A stretch of DNA of 64,000 nucleotides from Volvariella volvacea V23. Lineage: Eukaryota; Basidiomycota; Agaricomycetes; Agaricales; Pluteaceae. The notes beneath the pieces are model-generated. The model made no database searches. It worked only from the letters and a program-made list of their open reading frames with translations, and was not told the DNA's origin. This document shows, piece after piece, positions 53,272 through 64,000 of the stretch (positions are counted from its first letter, which is position 1; each line of letters begins with the position of its first letter). Made by a program: the position numbers and the translations under genes. Where the stretch lies: the NCBI GenBank assembly GCA_000349905.1, contig KB722744.1, forward strand, positions 457,311 through 521,310, read 5' to 3'.

Positions 53272-53904
53272 GGTCAGGTATGGTTCTTGGATGGTCTGAT
53301 TCAACACTCTTTTTCCGTCTTGGCAGTATCTACTTGGATGGTGGCACTAGGAAGAGCGGTTATGGTTTTATGTGTATATACTTAGCACTATGGACGTTCT
53401 CAGATTCTTTCTCTTCTTCTCGACCACTTTTTTTTCACCTTTAGGTCATGAACATTCTCTCCCACCTTTTGACCTTTGTCTTCCCTTTCCCATCACTTTT
53501 ACTGCTGGTTGGTGCTGCATCGTCGATAGCTTTCCTCCCTCCGATCTTCCACACAACGATCCCTCATTTCGATACTTCAACTTATGTTCAATAGATAACG
53601 TATGTTCTTCCATTTCTATGGCAAACGGTGGTAAAGAATAAACACCATCCACCTCAAACGAGGAATATTTGATCAACCGCATAGCACCTGATGCGACAGA
53701 CATCGTCAAATTTGGTCAGGCGCACTTAAAAAAGCGAGGTGTTGCGGTCAATTGGAAGAGAAGAGCGGAGGCGAAAATTCCTAATGTTCGCCACGTGCTC
53801 TCCACGTGGCAAATTAGTGCTGCCGAGAACGGCATCGTCTAAACCGAAGGACGGAGGCTTACACTGTGTCTAAGCACCGATCCTCAATATCCCAAGCTAC
53901 AACC
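53272..53904. other. Intergenic between convergent genes
   Basis: This is 3' flank of the 694-aa gene and of the AlkB-type gene. It contains the CACGTG inverted repeat listed separately and otherwise nothing recognisable. Confidence 0.5.
53779..53815. repeat. Imperfect inverted repeat with two CACGTG cores
   Basis: CTAATGTTCGCCACGTG and CACGTGGCAAATTAG face each other around a 5-nt centre. Each arm holds the E-box CACGTG (53791-53796 and 53802-53807). It could form a hairpin or bind a bHLH dimer. It sits between the 3' ends of convergent genes, so a promoter role is not obvious. Confidence 0.6.
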
Positions 53905-54968
53905 TCAGACGGGTAGTAGTTGTCGGAAGGTCAAGCTTATTCGGCCTTCCTTGACCTTGGGCTCCCTATGGTTCGACAATCAGAAGAAGCACCGAAATTG
54001 CGTGCAATAGATCCTCACTTTGGAATTTCGTGCTTCCAGTACTTTTGTGTGTCGCCTTGCATGATGACTAACGATCCGTTTTCCAAAACCCATTTAGTCT
54101 TCTGCTGTTGTTGATTGCTTATGTCGACTTTCCTCCGCTTAGTCCTTTCGACCGTTGAGTCCCGAGCCTCGTCGGTCTGACTCTTTGCGGACTTGAGGGG
54201 ATGGTAGGACATGTGGAACGTCCTTGGAGCGCCAAGAGAAAGTGACGCGATTACCCTGCAATTTGGTTTTCAATTAATTGTCAGTACGGGTAACACCACT
54301 CGTACGGACTTGTTTTCTGGGCTGTCTCTGTGTTGGCCAATGTAAACGCTCCCGTTTTCGTACGAGTTGAGCATGACATGGTCGAATTTGACTCCAAGTC
54401 GTTGCTCTACCATGTCTTGGATGGTTCGTAGCACAGGAGGGTACTTATAATTCATTTCGACTTGGGCCCCACTATATTTGAGAGTCATTTGGGGATCACT
54501 GGCATAAGCTAGAAGGGTGATCGTTGCGCGTGAGCGCGTCACAAAGCGATGGCACGGTGCTCACTAGCGATTTTGCGAGATTGAGTCACGGCCTTTCCGT
54601 AGACTTTCAGCGTGGGCTGGTACCCTGTGCGATTTGGGACGCGTCAGCTATGCGAATCCGCGACATTTAACGATGATCAACCCACAACTCTCGAGTTGAA
54701 GCAGTTCCGCATACCATTCATTTGCATGCTCTTTGTCAACAAAGTCAGGGATATACAGGACATCCGCATTCTTCATGTCAAGCGCGTATTCTTCAAAGCC
54801 CTTGACTTCTGTTCCATCACTACCCTGTGGTTGGGTTCTATCACTGGTGGTGGCCTGGACAGACCCAGGGGCAGCTGACGATGGCGCGCCGACCGCGTGT
54901 CCTTCATCTTCCAACGGCTTCCGCCTCTTTCTACCGTCTTTTACATTGGATTGAAGATCTGGGGACAT
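53905..54968 (-). CDS. AlkB-type Fe(II)/2-oxoglutarate dioxygenase (ALKBH2/3-like), 279 aa
   Basis: Five exons (54968-54686, 54624-54565, 54508-54310, 54255-54019, 53965-53905) sum to 840 nt. After a disordered N-terminus of about 70 residues come the nucleotide-recognition segment (WYQPTLKVYGKAVTQSR), MNYKYPPVLRTIQDMVE, NSYENGSVYIGQHRD with the metal-binding His and Asp, SLSLGAPRTFHM, then WVLENGSLVIMQGDTQKYW with the second His in KHEIPK, and the 2-oxoglutarate RISLTFR motif. All catalytic residues are present. Family role is direct reversal of 1-methyladenine and 3-methylcytosine in DNA or RNA. The frame before and after each intron fits. The gene is divergent from the aminotransferase gene, with 377 bp between the starts. 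Confidence 0.88.
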
Positions 54969-55345
54969 TTCTGTCAGTGTGCCGCCGGTTGGAACATGGA
55001 AGGATTAGAAATAAGCCGTGGGATGAAAGCCGGTGTGGGGTTCAATCCCGTCCGGAAGCAAAATCTGATTTCATTTTCTCACACCACGCTCTCGTCATTC
55101 CCGAGTCATGTAGACTCAATCTTCCTTTACCTTTCCATCTCGCCTCGTTGTACGAAGGTCGAGGGCTACAATGCTCCGGACAGCGTCGAATGCAGGTTTT
55201 CGGGTCCAAGGACCTCGTTTGGGGCTATCCTTGAAAGGAAGGTGGGCGCTTATTCCCTCTACTTATAGGCCGAGCTTATCAGCCTCTACTTGGCACTGCT
55301 CGGGCTATTCGCAGCAATCTCCGTCAACTCTCTCGTGCTCGATAC
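54969..55345. promoter_or_regulatory. Divergent promoter, AlkB-type / aminotransferase genes
   Basis: The 377-bp interval between divergent ATGs has no other gene. I see no clear TATA box. The assignment is by position. Confidence 0.4.
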
Positions 55346-57072
55346 ATGTCATCCTCCTCGAACGACTCCGATGACCTGCTCAGGTTCGGAGGAAATGTCA
55401 CGAAGGGGTTGGGTAGAATCACCGAAGGGATCATGGCCAAAGGCCAAGGATCTTATGTTACATATACCGATGGGCGTCGGTACCTGGATTTCACATGCGG
55501 TATTGGCGTAACCAATCTTGGTGAGCGTAGATCCCTGTCGATGTCGCTTTGGAACTAAATCCAGTCTGTTGGGCAGGTCATTGCCATCCCAGGGTTACCC
55601 AGGCGGCGATCGAGCAATGCGCCACACTCGTTCATGCTCAGGTAGGCATCAAACGAACCACCACTTGGGCAGTACAGCTAAAGTCGCGTAGTGCAGCATC
55701 GCATTCCATCCATCCTACTTAAAACTCATTGAGCGACTTTTGCCCGTGATGCCCCATCCGTCATTGGATTCGTTCTTCTTTTGGAACTCGGGCTCCGAAG
55801 CAGTTGAAGCTGCTATTAAAATGTCCAGAGTCATCACTGGCCGTCCGAATATTATATGCATGCAAGGTAGGCTTGATCCGTCGTCTCGTCCTTGTCGAAC
55901 TCATTGAAATGCCGATTAGGCGGGTATCACGGAAGGACATTTGGTGCAATGGCGGTCACGAAAAGCAAGACCATCTACTCGGAGGGTGTAGCACCTCTTA
56001 TGGTTCGGGCATTCATGCGTTCATTCGATTCGCCAATCTGACCTCTGTCCCAGCCCAGCGTATTCGCAATCCCATTCCCCTTCTGGCACCAACTCGGACT
56101 CCCCCCATCAACTCCAAGCTCGACCCTGGTTTCCCAAGCTCTGTACCAACTCGACCTCGTATTGGGACAGCAATCCGCTCCCAAAGATACCGCGGCGATC
56201 ATAGTGGAGCCCGTGTTGGGCGAGGGCGGATACGTCCCCGCCCCTCCCGAGTTTTTGCAAGGGCTGCGAGCAGTCTGCGATAAACATGGCATTTTGTTGA
56301 TTATTGATGAGGTGCAATGCGGGTTTGGTCGAACTGGGTCCTTCTTCGCGGTGGGGGAGAGCGGGATTAAGCCCGATATACTCCTCGTTGCAAAGGTATG
56401 ATGGCTCGCGTTCGTTTTACCGATTAATTATCTTACAAACGTTATATAGGGTTTGGCAAATGGATACCCGCTCAGCGGTGTAATTAGTCGTCGTGAGCTG
56501 ACGGACGGCCTGAAGCCAGGTTCTATGGTAGGTCCTTACATTTAGAGAGAAGACCATCCGTTGACGTACATTTAATCAGGGCGGCACATATGCGGGTAAT
56601 GCAGTCTCGTGCGCAGCTGCAGCAGCCGTGGTCGATTCCATCAAAGAAGAAAAAATACTCGAGAACGTTAGAGCTCGGTAAATCTAATCCCCTGTATCTT
56701 CTTGAGCAAAACTGAGCATCGATCGCATACAGGTCTGCTGAGCTATTCGAATCGCTCAACGAACTCAAAGCCGATCCCACCATATCGCCGTACATCCTGG
56801 ACATCCGCGGTAGAGGGCTCATGGTCGGCGTCGAATTCACCAGCCCCAACGGTCCAGGAGCACAGTATGACGTGAACGCAAAGGCATCTAGCCCTCAAAA
56901 TCTCTCTAGCAGAGTTGCAAAGCGATGCATCGAGAAAGGGATGCTGATCTTGACGACGAGCGTGTATGAAGTCGTGAGGTTCATTCCGCCTTTGAATATC
57001 TCAAAGGAGGATTTGAAGAAGGGTGCCGAGGTGTTCAAGGAGGCTGTAAGGGAAGTCGTTAGGGAAGGTTGA
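55346..57072 (+). CDS. Class-III PLP aminotransferase (GABA/ornithine aminotransferase-like), 451 aa
   Basis: Eight exons (55346-55520, 55577-55641, 55692-55866, 55920-56002, 56054-56395, 56450-56527, 56580-56677, 56733-57072) sum to 1356 nt. Motifs are [36 protein letters not shown] (phosphate-binding SGSEA), [39 protein letters not shown] (the PLP-ring Asp) and [16 protein letters not shown], with the Schiff-base Lys at the exon 5/6 junction. The C-terminus has [13 protein letters not shown] and [13 protein letters not shown]. This is a complete subgroup-II aminotransferase of GabT/ArgD/OAT type. Which amino donor it uses cannot be told from sequence alone. No mitochondrial presequence is evident. 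Confidence 0.88.
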
Positions 57073-57603
57073 AGTGGACTTTTGTGCTTAGTGCGTTTGG
57101 TGTCAATGTGTAGCTTTACGCACGCCTTCCAATGTATGAAATTGTGTATCCCCATACGTCAACGCTCACCCTGAGGGCGTACCACCAGGCTAGATCATAT
57201 CTCGACGTCATATTTCACAAAGCAGTGCATATCCGCCTCGTTGCAATATTTGATGTCATGCTTTAAAAATCGGAACACTTTTGCCCGCTTCTCCGCCCAT
57301 CATAGTTAATCTACCTCTACTTACAGAACTATCAGATTTTAGGCTATTGGTTTCCAGGTAGGTGAAAGTATTCAATCCGAGACTACCGAGAGAATCGAAT
57401 CTGACTCTAGACCGTAGAAGCACCCCTAACGACTTGACGAATTCTGCATTAATGCCGATTCAATTGAATTTCGCAGGTAAGCATTGGGTTCCGTTCGATT
57501 TCTTTGTTCGTTCCTGCGTCCATCGTTTCTCTTTGTGTTGTGCCTATTGACGCCCTGGTTATTAACTCGACCCACAACCAATTTTTGCTCTTTCTAATGC
57601 GCA
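57073..57603. other. Intergenic, upstream of the secreted lectin-like gene
   Basis: No gene supported. A short pyrimidine-rich leader precedes the ATG at 57604. Confidence 0.45.
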
Positions 57604-59493
57604 ATGGCTGCCATGACACGTTCGCTCGCAGTTGGTAAATTCTCTGCATTGCTCGCTTTATTCGAACTGTTTGGAGTCGTCAAAGCTCAGGCTCCCTTCT
57701 ACACCGGTGAATTGCTACTTGAGCCAGGTCTCGACAATGGTAAGCCTCTCTCAGTCCAACGACCACGTACGAATCATATGCCTAACCTATCGTGTTTATC
57801 GTATTACAGGGAAATGCTTGACTGCCTCGCATAACGGTGATGGAGCACATGTTACTCTCCAACCTTGTACCGGTGCTCCAGGGCAAAAGTGGGTATTCGC
57901 CGAGGGACAGGTTAGGGTGTTTGGGAACAAGTGTTTGGATGTCCCGAGTGGAGTTAGTGCCGATGGAACTCCACTTCATATCTGGACTTGCATGAATGGG
58001 AATCCGAATCAGCAATGGTATTATACAGTAAGTCGCTGTTATTATAAATATACAGCTTGGGCGTACTGATAACGATAATTGGTATAGTGGGACTATAGAC
58101 TCGCTTGGGCTGATCATGCACGGTGTCTCGATGTACCCGCAGGCAATACGACAGATGGTACGCGCGTACGTACTGACATCTTCCAAGAATGGGACGTCAA
58201 CCGAGCTTTGCATCGTAGGCTCACATCTGGCAGTGCCTTCACGGAAATGCGAACCAAGTTTGGAATACGGGGTACCACGTCTCACAACTCCCTCAGACGT
58301 CTCAGGAGGGACAGTTCGGCACTAACGCTTGTGGTTCAGAGTCTAGCCAAGACTCTCGCTGTCAGACCATTTGGATAAAGTAAGGAGCAGTTACATCAAT
58401 ATTACTTACCTTTCCACTTCTTATGCTCCGGTTTATCTTCGTTCAATCAATCGTCTTTCGTTTTTAGCTCTGCAGAAGACTTCTGCGTCTGGGGTCCTCG
58501 TACGCAGTTCCGCTTCTCTTAGGTACCTGAACAAAGCTCAGCTAACGTCATTCTCTAAAACTTACTCCATTCATTACAACCAGCTTCTCCAGGAACTGTA
58601 GGAGATACAGAACGGCAAGCCGTAGCATATTGTACTAAATCTGGAAGAGAAACCAGAGTCATTCCAGATGGCACACTGTGGGGAGTTCACTTTGTGAAAA
58701 CGCCTGATTACGTTCAGGTAACGGGTGTAGGAGATTTTACGAGGATTAACATTCTTGCTGGGGATGCGGGTGGTGAAATGGATAGTCATGGTGCGGACGG
58801 TAGGTGACAATGCGACTGCTAGAAGTAGGCGGATGCTTATCTGTTGTGTTTTTCGATACTTGTTTGATAGGAAAAGGTAATCCGAGTAAGTGACAACGAT
58901 TTTCGTATCAATGGTGGTCATACTAAATCAAGTTGTCTCTTTAGTCGGAGGCCTCGTATATGGCAATAGCTTTGGAGAAGGACGGCAATACCACGAATGG
59001 TCGAATTTTATGGGAAGCAACCAGTTCTGCTTCCGTGCATGCGTAGGACCTAATGCTGCAAAGCTCTGTAACCACATATATGATATAATGGGCTGCGCAT
59101 GGGTGCGTCCTCAGTCTCAGTAAATATGATCACTAACTCATTGTACTTCTCCAAGAATATCCCGGCTAATTACGCACCTGACCAATACGAACAATGTGAA
59201 GGAGATAACGCGTATGTATTTTTTGACTCCAAGCCGCCTCCTTTGATGAATTGAATTCAATGCTTCATAGTCAACCCATGGGAATATACGGGACTAGTAC
59301 CTGGTATCAAGGTGTATCTCCTACTCCCAGTCCCCACCCCGCTCCATCGTCGTCCAACTGTCAACCATTGCCAACAGTAGGTGTTACACCTGCAAGGAAA
59401 AGGCGCGAGATTTTAGGAATAGGGAGGAGCATAATGGTTATTGAAACCATTCCAACACCCCCACCTAAGTTGGGTAACGAATATTTCCTGTAA
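57604..59493 (+). CDS. Secreted ricin-B lectin / macrophage-activating-glycoprotein-like protein, 430 aa
   Basis: Ten exons (57604-57739, 57810-58027, 58088-58165, 58219-58379, 58468-58499, 58584-58799, 58871-58885, 58945-59102, 59156-59211, 59271-59493) sum to 1293 nt. A signal peptide (SLAVGKFSALLALFELFGVV, then KAQA) leads into a beta-trefoil ricin-B region with QxW repeats (GQKWVFAEGQVRVFGNKCLD; GNPNQQWYY; CLDVPAGNTTDGT; GNANQVWNTGY). The second part (GQFGTNACGSESSQDSRCQT; TKSGRETRVIPDGTLWGVHF; VKTPDYVQVTGVGDFTRINI; HEWSNFMGSNQFCFRAC; LCNHIYDIMGCAW) matches the Agaricomycete 'macrophage activating glycoprotein' type, with many Cys. A Pro/Ser linker ends the protein. It should be exported and bind glycans at the cell surface or outside. 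The role is unknown. Exon 7 is only 15 nt. Confidence 0.82.
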
Positions 59494-60061
59494 TTTCTCC
59501 CGTATTATTGCGATCACCTATTCTTTAATAAGATTTCATGAAGACATGTTTCCAACATTTGTTCGTCATTGGTTAATGTGGCTCTAACAGCACATTGGAG
59601 CCACAGGCAGTCCCAGCATCATAGGTTTAACCTCGTTTTCCGCTATTCTTTCCCTGCTTTTACAGTCAGAACTGCACTGAGGTGACCTAACCTTTGAATT
59701 CGGAGCGTACTAACGCAAAGAAACGCAACACAGGAATTTGAAGGCATCCAGTACTATTTTGGGCCTCCCGTTTTCATGTTCTAAGCAATTGCGCTTAATC
59801 ACAAATGAGTGTTACCTTTTAAAGCATACAGTGTGGCGTTACGTACTATTAGTGGAAACCGGGCATAACAAAGGTTTTCTTCAACCACAACAGTGTGCAC
59901 GAGCAAGAAAGTACCGTTGGTGAGCACATTTGGTGGCTTATGCTGGAGTACGAGTACTTTTCTTACATGACCAACCTTTTATCACTCGTGCGCAGTGATA
60001 CGCCCTGGAAGATATTTAGGCGTCTAGACATTCACGACTCTTTTCAGATCTCCTGCTTGCC
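59494..60061. other. Intergenic, no gene seen
   Basis: No coding-like frame or repeat noted. It is 5' flank of the F-box gene at 60062. Confidence 0.45.
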
Positions 60062-61723
60062 ATGGCTTTCTATACTACACCTCATGCCCACTACCTCGAG
60101 CTCTGTAGAGCGCTTCGCGACGGAATTGACGTGAGGCTCCAGACTCTTGACCCGGGATCTGTTGAAGCAAGGCTCCTACAGGAAAAAAGAAACCAGCTGG
60201 CGCCCATCTCACGTCTTCCACCTGAACTTTTCAGCAAGATAGCACGATACATTATAATTGAGCATCACGGACGGAAGCGCAATGAAGACGATACATTCCA
60301 AGCCGTTTATCAGCAACACCTAGTGCTGGCGAGTGTTTCCCGGAGTTGGAGGCAAATTATCCTCGAGGATCGTATTCTTTGGACTGACATACGCACATCC
60401 TACCTTACATTGGCCCCTCTACTCCTTGAGCGTTCCGGAAAGGCACATTTAACTCTTCTTCTATCAGAATTACATGAACGACCAAAGGATGTCATTGACT
60501 ACGGCCTGGACCTTATTTCTAGCCATGGCTATCGTATCCGTGAGCTATCGCTTCGGCTATCTTCTCTTAGCAACCATGCGGTCCCCTTCCTCCGCAAACC
60601 AGCTCCAGCCATGGAGTGCTTTCGGCTCTCCATTATGGAAAAGATCGATTTCTCTTACTCGTTATTCGATGGATCGGCACCGTGCTTAACGAAATTATCA
60701 TTGATTGGCGTCATGTTCCCTTGGGATATGCCGCTCCTCTATTCTCTACCCCTGCTTCGATATCTCACTATCTCTCGCGACCCAGATTCGGAGACCCCTA
60801 GCTGGGACCAATTGACAAAGATACTTCGCTCCATGCCCAGCTTAAAATATCTCAAAATTCACTATGCATTGCCTTCATCGGTTGTTCCCCCTCATATCAC
60901 ATTCGAATTTCCACCCCACTTTGATCACCTGTGCTTAGGTGGAACTATTTCCGACTGCAACACATTCCTTAATTGTGTTTCCTTCTCAAACCGGCCCACA
61001 CTCTATATCTCATGCGGAGGTGGTACTCTCCCCCTCCCCCTTCCCTTCAACTTCGCAACCCAACCATGGTTATCTGATTTTATTCTGTGTCTACGTGATC
61101 AGTCAGTTCTGATCCATCACCCTTAGGTGATGGACACCCCAGAAATCGCTGCAGTTGCCTTTACAACGCGGGAGTGCGACTTCAACCCGAAGCCCGAGGT
61201 CGTCTGGGATTTTTATCTTTCATGGTACCCGGAGCAGGATGAATCATCGGAAATCTTTATTGGTTGGATGGTGACACACTTGCTGTTGTCAGAGTGTAAG
61301 CATTTTAACCACAATGCCTTGCTTACACAAGAAGCATGGGGGTCTTATATCAATTGTATGCCTGAGATGGTGGATTTAGAGATTGAGCTGGAGGAAGAGG
61401 ATGTCATCGTCTTTGTCAACTCGCTCCTCATTCCTGACCCTAACCTAGTTGACCCAGCTGTGACGTTGGCCACCCACCAGCCCATCCCACTGCCCAAGTT
61501 GGAGTCCCTCACTATTAACAGTGATCTTGCGTTGCCTGATTGGAATGCGATATATGAAATGCTCAAGAACAGACAGGACAGAGGCTATGGGTTGAAGAGC
61601 ATTCTGGTGATACTACCAAAGTCGCAGAGCGAGGCACAAGATGAAGTAGAGGAGACTGTGTGGAATGATTTAGTAGCCCTGGGGATTGAGAGAATACAGG
61701 TTTTGGCCGAAACCCATGATTAA
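60062..61723 (+). pseudogene. F-box family protein D with one in-frame TAG
   Basis: This close paralogue of the intact gene at 26756 has 554 codons. The F-box-like part is RNQLAPISRLPPELFSKIAR with SVSRSWRQIILEDRILWTDI. The middle has SLIGVMFPWDMPLLYSLP, which is nearly the same in the paralogue. A TAG at 61124-61126 interrupts the frame after VLIHHP. The frame continues without shift (MDTPEIAAVAFTTRE) to the family C-terminus LKNRQDRGYGLKSILV and a TAA. A protein of 354 residues with the F-box but half the repeats could still be made. Otherwise it is a recent pseudogene with a single C-to-T-type lesion. Confidence 0.82.
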
Positions 61724-61958
61724 CTTATGTTAAAAATTACGGATAAAATGTGAATACCCTAGTTCAATTTCCTAGCTGGACTCTGTGTGGTCTATATGAA
61801 TGCATTCTTCCGATTCATGCCAGTGAAATGGCAACTCGAACTACCCCAAACTCAGTTTCAAGGCAGAGGCTTATGCTTACACAGAAGGAGCATTATATAG
61901 GCGCTATCACAAAAGGTACAAAAAAACAAGGAGTATAAGTCAGAAATACTGTCCGAAG

Positions 61959-63203
61959 TCAACGAAAGCGGTGCACAATTCTTTCATTATCTTTACACTC
62001 CACTAACCAATTGCGCCATTCAATCCATTTCTCAAAGTATATAATATTATCGTACTGCATTGGGTATATAATATGAACCCTTTCGATTCCTACTGCATTT
62101 TCCGCATTGCAAGGTCCTGAGAGTTTGCACAAAATCTCATCAAGCGGCCGCCAAAAAGTTATTGGATCTGAAACAGGGCCTGCGGAGAGCCGGTGGATAT
62201 TGTTAGCATCGGTTAGAAGTAACATTTGCGATGGTTCTGCTGCAATTGAAATGGTGAGAAGCTTCAATGGTTTGATTGGGTCTTTCAGTGTAGCCGTTGC
62301 TTCTGTAGATGTACTTGGTGTTGGAATCGTGGACAAGATCCGAGAAAGTGAGGATACGAAGTGAGAGGCTACACGAAGTGCAGTTTCATTATCGAGCTTT
62401 ATTTCCAGCGTGAGGCGTAGTGAAAAGAGGGGCGCGATGTTACTGAAATCGAGTTGGTCAAAGGAGCCTGAATGAAACTCTGAGGGGCAAATTAGTGACT
62501 GGAATATTCAGGCATCCTCTATCTCACCGGTCATGGTGCAATGAAGCTCCTCCAATTGATCATGGGTTAGTGATACGAACTGCTGTATGGCTTGACCTTC
62601 CTTCGCGGTGATCTCCAAGCGCCGTAAACAAGGAAGAAATTCCCGCTGCGGCAGGGCGCGTGATATACCAATACGCTTGATCAATTCCTCCCAGAACTGG
62701 CTCCAATAAACGTTCAAGGTCAATTCTCTCAATTGCGAAAGTATCGCTAGGATTTCAACCAGTTTGCTCGCCTCGATTTCCCACTCCTTCGATTTAGGTC
62801 GGGGCACAAGTTTTGAGAAAATCGTACGAATGCTATACGAAGGTTCTTCAACACAGTGAAATCTGACATTTAGGGCTAGCTTTCCGATCGCATTGCTTCC
62901 AAAACCAAATGGACCTGTCTTCAGCAAGTGGAGGAAAGGGTCTAATGTTCGGTGGGTCACGTGAATTGGGTATGAACCCTTGCAGGGATCGACTTTATGC
63001 CGCGGTTGTTGATTGGAGAGGACAAGGAGTATCGGAACAGAGAGAGATCTAGATTGTCGCATAATGGCGAGAAAGCGGCGAGAGACTAGGGAGCAGCATT
63101 TAAGGTCAAAAGGTGTAAGGTGGAAAAATATCTCTTCGAGGAGTTCGTTTGGGAGGGTGGTAATACTCGCGGCACTGACACCGCTTGCTGATGGCAACGT
63201 CAT
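61959..63203 (-). pseudogene. F-box protein E with one in-frame TGA
   Basis: ATG 63203 opens MTLPSASGVSAASITTLPNE, and the F-box (LPNELLEEIFFHLTPFDLKC, then CSLVSRRFLAIMRQSR) is clear. A TGA at 62508-62510 (after GEIEDA) stops the frame at 231 residues. The frame continues for 183 more codons with leucine-rich composition (LDFSNIAPLFSLRLTLEIKL; LKLLTISIAAEPSQMLLL) to a TGA at 61959-61961. I take this as one gene of about 414 codons with a nonsense mutation; a shorter functional protein is also possible. It belongs to a different F-box subgroup from genes A, B and D. Confidence 0.7.
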
Positions 63204-63840
63204 GGTGAGGCGTTTCCAGCTAATGATTGACCTTGAGAGGAGCCCACGCTGATTGAAGCCCCCTGAAAAGGTGCGGATAGGATGCTGTTGCTCACTTGTT
63301 GCCTGGGTTCAAAATCCGATTTTGTACCTGTGTGCCAAATATAGCCAAATACGCGATCCCTTTGCTTTGAGCAACTCGCGCCGATATCACGACTCCCACC
63401 AGAGCCCCTCAAAAAGATCATTGACCACGCCATAAAGTAGGTATTATTAAGGATACAAAAAATAAAAAGGGTTTTTCCTTAGGCAAGAAAACTAGATTCG
63501 GGAGGAGATAAGGACTCGACGTTAGATTTTGGACGCAAACGTGCCTAGATGCCTTGTTCGCAACATGTAGGTTCTCAGCCTGCTTCTAGCTCCACGACGA
63601 AGGGCGATGGTGGTCAATAGAAGAGAAAAAGTTGAAGTCATTCTGATAAATTGAAAGGTCAAATGCTTCCCGAGAAAGACCAAACCACGAACAGTGTGGA
63701 AATAGGGACATAGATAGGACCCTTTTCAATCACAAAGGATATAGGCGCCACATAATAAATAAAAGACATACTTATTACTGCAGATGAGCACAGCAAGAAG
63801 CATTTTCAGGATGAACCCGTGACGCTAATACGAAGGGATT
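63204..63840. other. Intergenic, no gene seen
   Basis: This is flank between two minus-strand F-box genes, with A-rich runs near 63458-63474 and no coding-like frame. Confidence 0.45.
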
Positions 63841-64000
63841 CTAAACATCCAATAAACGGCCTTGGACAGACAGTTGATCTAATCCAAGAGACTCTTTAGC
63901 CCAATTTTCAACCTCCTCGTATCTCCGCTGATACCAGTTATTGCATCCCAGGCGAATAGTAACGCGCTTGAGCCCATAGCCTCTATATTTCCTGTTCTTC
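63841..64000 (-). CDS. C-terminal end of another GYGLK-family F-box protein (partial)
   Basis: The minus strand reads KNRKYRGYGLKRVTIRLG in frame, ends with LSVQGRLLDV and a TAG at 63843-63841. The signature matches the C-termini of genes A, B and D (K-x-R-x-x-x-GYGL-K/R, then a helical tail ending near a Leu-Gly-Leu motif). The rest of the gene is beyond the right end of the window. Confidence 0.75.
   Translation of the reverse strand, partial: KNRKYRGYGLKRVTIRLGCNNWYQRRYEEVENWAKESLGLDQLSVQGRLLDV

Noticed and set aside
4102..62510. Genetic code reassignment of TGA
   Set aside because: Several intact genes end with TGA in the expected place (AlkB-type, aminotransferase, Erv41-type, RING), so TGA is a normal stop here.
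1..64000. tRNA or rRNA genes
   Set aside because: I scanned for T-loop (GGTTCRANYC) and paired A/B-box patterns by eye and found no convincing cloverleaf. A tRNAscan run would settle this.

Overview
The window is nuclear DNA of a filamentous basidiomycete, most likely an Agaricomycete. Genes are split by many 50-90 nt introns with GT..AG ends. The gene content fits: large F-box families, a Crinkler-like NTPase/nuclease, a macrophage-activating-glycoprotein-like secreted protein and DUF2235 hydrolases. A Ceratobasidiaceae/Cantharellales source is possible, but this is inference. Two 100-N assembly gaps are present (14103-14202 and 38603-38702).

Left region (1 to about 16,000) is a nest of retroelements. 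The host is a minus-strand LINE whose coding part runs from about 15964 down to 6735. It has three consecutive ORFs: a 719-codon ORF1a, an ORF1b of about 400 codons, and ORF2 (endonuclease, reverse transcriptase, RNase H). It has been hit at least four times. Solo LTR 'D' (13544-14371, TSD ATATC) interrupts ORF1a. Solo LTR 'A2' (12115-12872, TSD GGTGG) lies after codon 3 of ORF1b. Solo LTR 'C' (9393-10012, TSD AGTAC) interrupts ORF2. LTR element 'B' (3' LTR 6242-6734) cuts off the C-terminus. Element B is itself interrupted by a Ty3/gypsy chromovirus 'A' (gag, pol, chromodomain, 3' LTR 4505-5265). The A gag gene appears cut at base 42/43 by yet another LTR end. Removing each solo LTR and one target-site copy restores the reading frame in all three ORFs.

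Middle-left region (16,700-32,000) holds F-box genes interspersed with two copies of a multi-exon DUF2235 (Tle1-like alpha/beta hydrolase) gene carrying a C-terminal DM9-type domain. In both copies a 9-nt microexon carries the catalytic serine motif and is followed by an apparent GA..AG intron. A seven-TM protein gene lies at 18.9-20.0 kb.

Middle-right region (33,500-49,700) is conventional gene space: a RING-finger gene divergent from an ERGIC/Erv41-type ER-Golgi cargo protein, a Crinkler-like gene broken by an assembly gap, a 1901-aa SAM-domain tail-anchored protein with an unusually long intron, and an F-box protein.

Right region (51,000-64,000) holds a 694-aa disordered protein, an AlkB-type dioxygenase divergent from a class-III aminotransferase, a ten-exon secreted ricin-B/macrophage-activating-glycoprotein-like protein, two F-box genes each with a single in-frame stop, and the C-terminal end of another F-box gene running off the window. 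Exon models were made by hand; wherever I give exon coordinates for a complete model, the exon lengths sum to a multiple of three.
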